A DNA stretch of 13,735 nucleotides. It comes from an uncultured Collinsella sp. (lineage in GTDB: Bacteria > Actinomycetota > Coriobacteriia > Coriobacteriales > Coriobacteriaceae). Under the pieces are notes generated by a model, which saw nothing but the letters and a program-made list of their open reading frames with translations, was not told the origin of the DNA and did no database searches. The stretch lies in NCBI GenBank assembly GCA_900546105.1, contig URBP01000058.1, positions 1 to 13,735 of the forward strand, given 5' to 3'. Shown piece by piece: positions 13,622 to 13,735 of the stretch (position 1 is its first letter; the number at the start of each line of letters is the position of its first letter). Both the position numbers and the translations under genes were made by a program.

Positions 13622-13658
13622 CAGAGGGGAGCCCCTTCCAACAAGGGGCTCCCCTCTG
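13622..13658. terminator. Strong hairpin, probable bidirectional terminator
   Basis: Bases 13622-13637 pair perfectly over 16 bp with 13643-13658 around a CCAAC loop. On the minus strand the stem is followed directly by TTTTGG, giving a good terminator for a minus-strand gene entering from the right edge. On the plus strand it can still stop polA read-through. Confidence 0.8.
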
Positions 13659-13735
13659 CTCAAATCATTTCAGCTAAGTATCTAGACACTCAAGACGCCA
13701 TCTTGGCGGCAGGAAAGTAAACCTAGGACCTGGCC
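13659..13735. other. Unassigned right edge
   Basis: About 77 bases remain. On the minus strand one frame is open from the edge to a TAG at 13674-13676 and another to a TAG further right, so this could be the 3' end of a gene that continues outside the window. The codons are rare types for this genome (AGG, AGA, CTA), and I cannot name a product. The terminator just beyond supports a minus-strand transcript ending here. Confidence 0.3.

Overview
The window is a high-GC bacterial chromosome segment of ordinary, densely packed housekeeping genes. G/C-ending codons, a DNA polymerase I without proofreading residues, a short anaerobe-type ThiC and the gene mix suggest an actinobacterium of the class Coriobacteriia, possibly Collinsella-like. 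That placement is an inference from style, not from a marker gene. I found no tRNA or rRNA gene, CRISPR array, transposase or phage gene.

Left part (1-2100): an unassigned structured stretch (1-84) is followed on the minus strand by a two-gene phosphate uptake unit. It consists of a PiT-family permease (776-1825) and then a DUF47/PhoU-like partner (85-708). A leader region of about 270 bp separates it from the next genes, which run on the plus strand.

Middle-left (2094-5195), plus strand: a small conserved-type hypothetical protein, a seven-helix Bax inhibitor-1 family membrane protein with a good terminator, a PARG-like/TIGR02452 macrodomain protein with long charged extensions and a second terminator, and an SGNH-family hydrolase. 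The PARG-like protein has Ala where characterised enzymes carry the catalytic Glu, which makes it the most interesting protein here. A perfect 19-bp hairpin separates the SGNH gene from the convergent thiamin genes.

Thiamin block (5242-7700), minus strand: a TPP riboswitch, thiC (HMP-P synthase) and thiD (HMP/HMP-P kinase). Together they make and phosphorylate the pyrimidine half of thiamin. The riboswitch core abuts the thiC ribosome binding site, so control is probably translational. thiD sits behind a hairpin and has its own TATAAT-type promoter. Diverging from the thiC promoter is a one-helix membrane protein of unknown role (7756-8271).

Right part: yaaA (peroxide-stress protein) and an M18 aspartyl aminopeptidase lie on the minus strand, separated by a 67-bp stem-loop with 18-bp arms. 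polA (10771-13521, plus strand) diverges from the aminopeptidase gene, and the aminopeptidase -10 element lies inside a 10-bp-arm inverted repeat. The last 130 bases of polA and everything after it change base and codon style. The window ends with two hairpins, probably the terminators between polA and a minus-strand gene beyond the edge.

Most transcription units carry a TAnnnT -10 hexamer 33-60 bases before the start with no convincing -35 box. No new multi-gene system was found. The best leads are the PARG-like protein, the stem-loop between yaaA and the aminopeptidase gene, and the operator-like repeat of the aminopeptidase gene.
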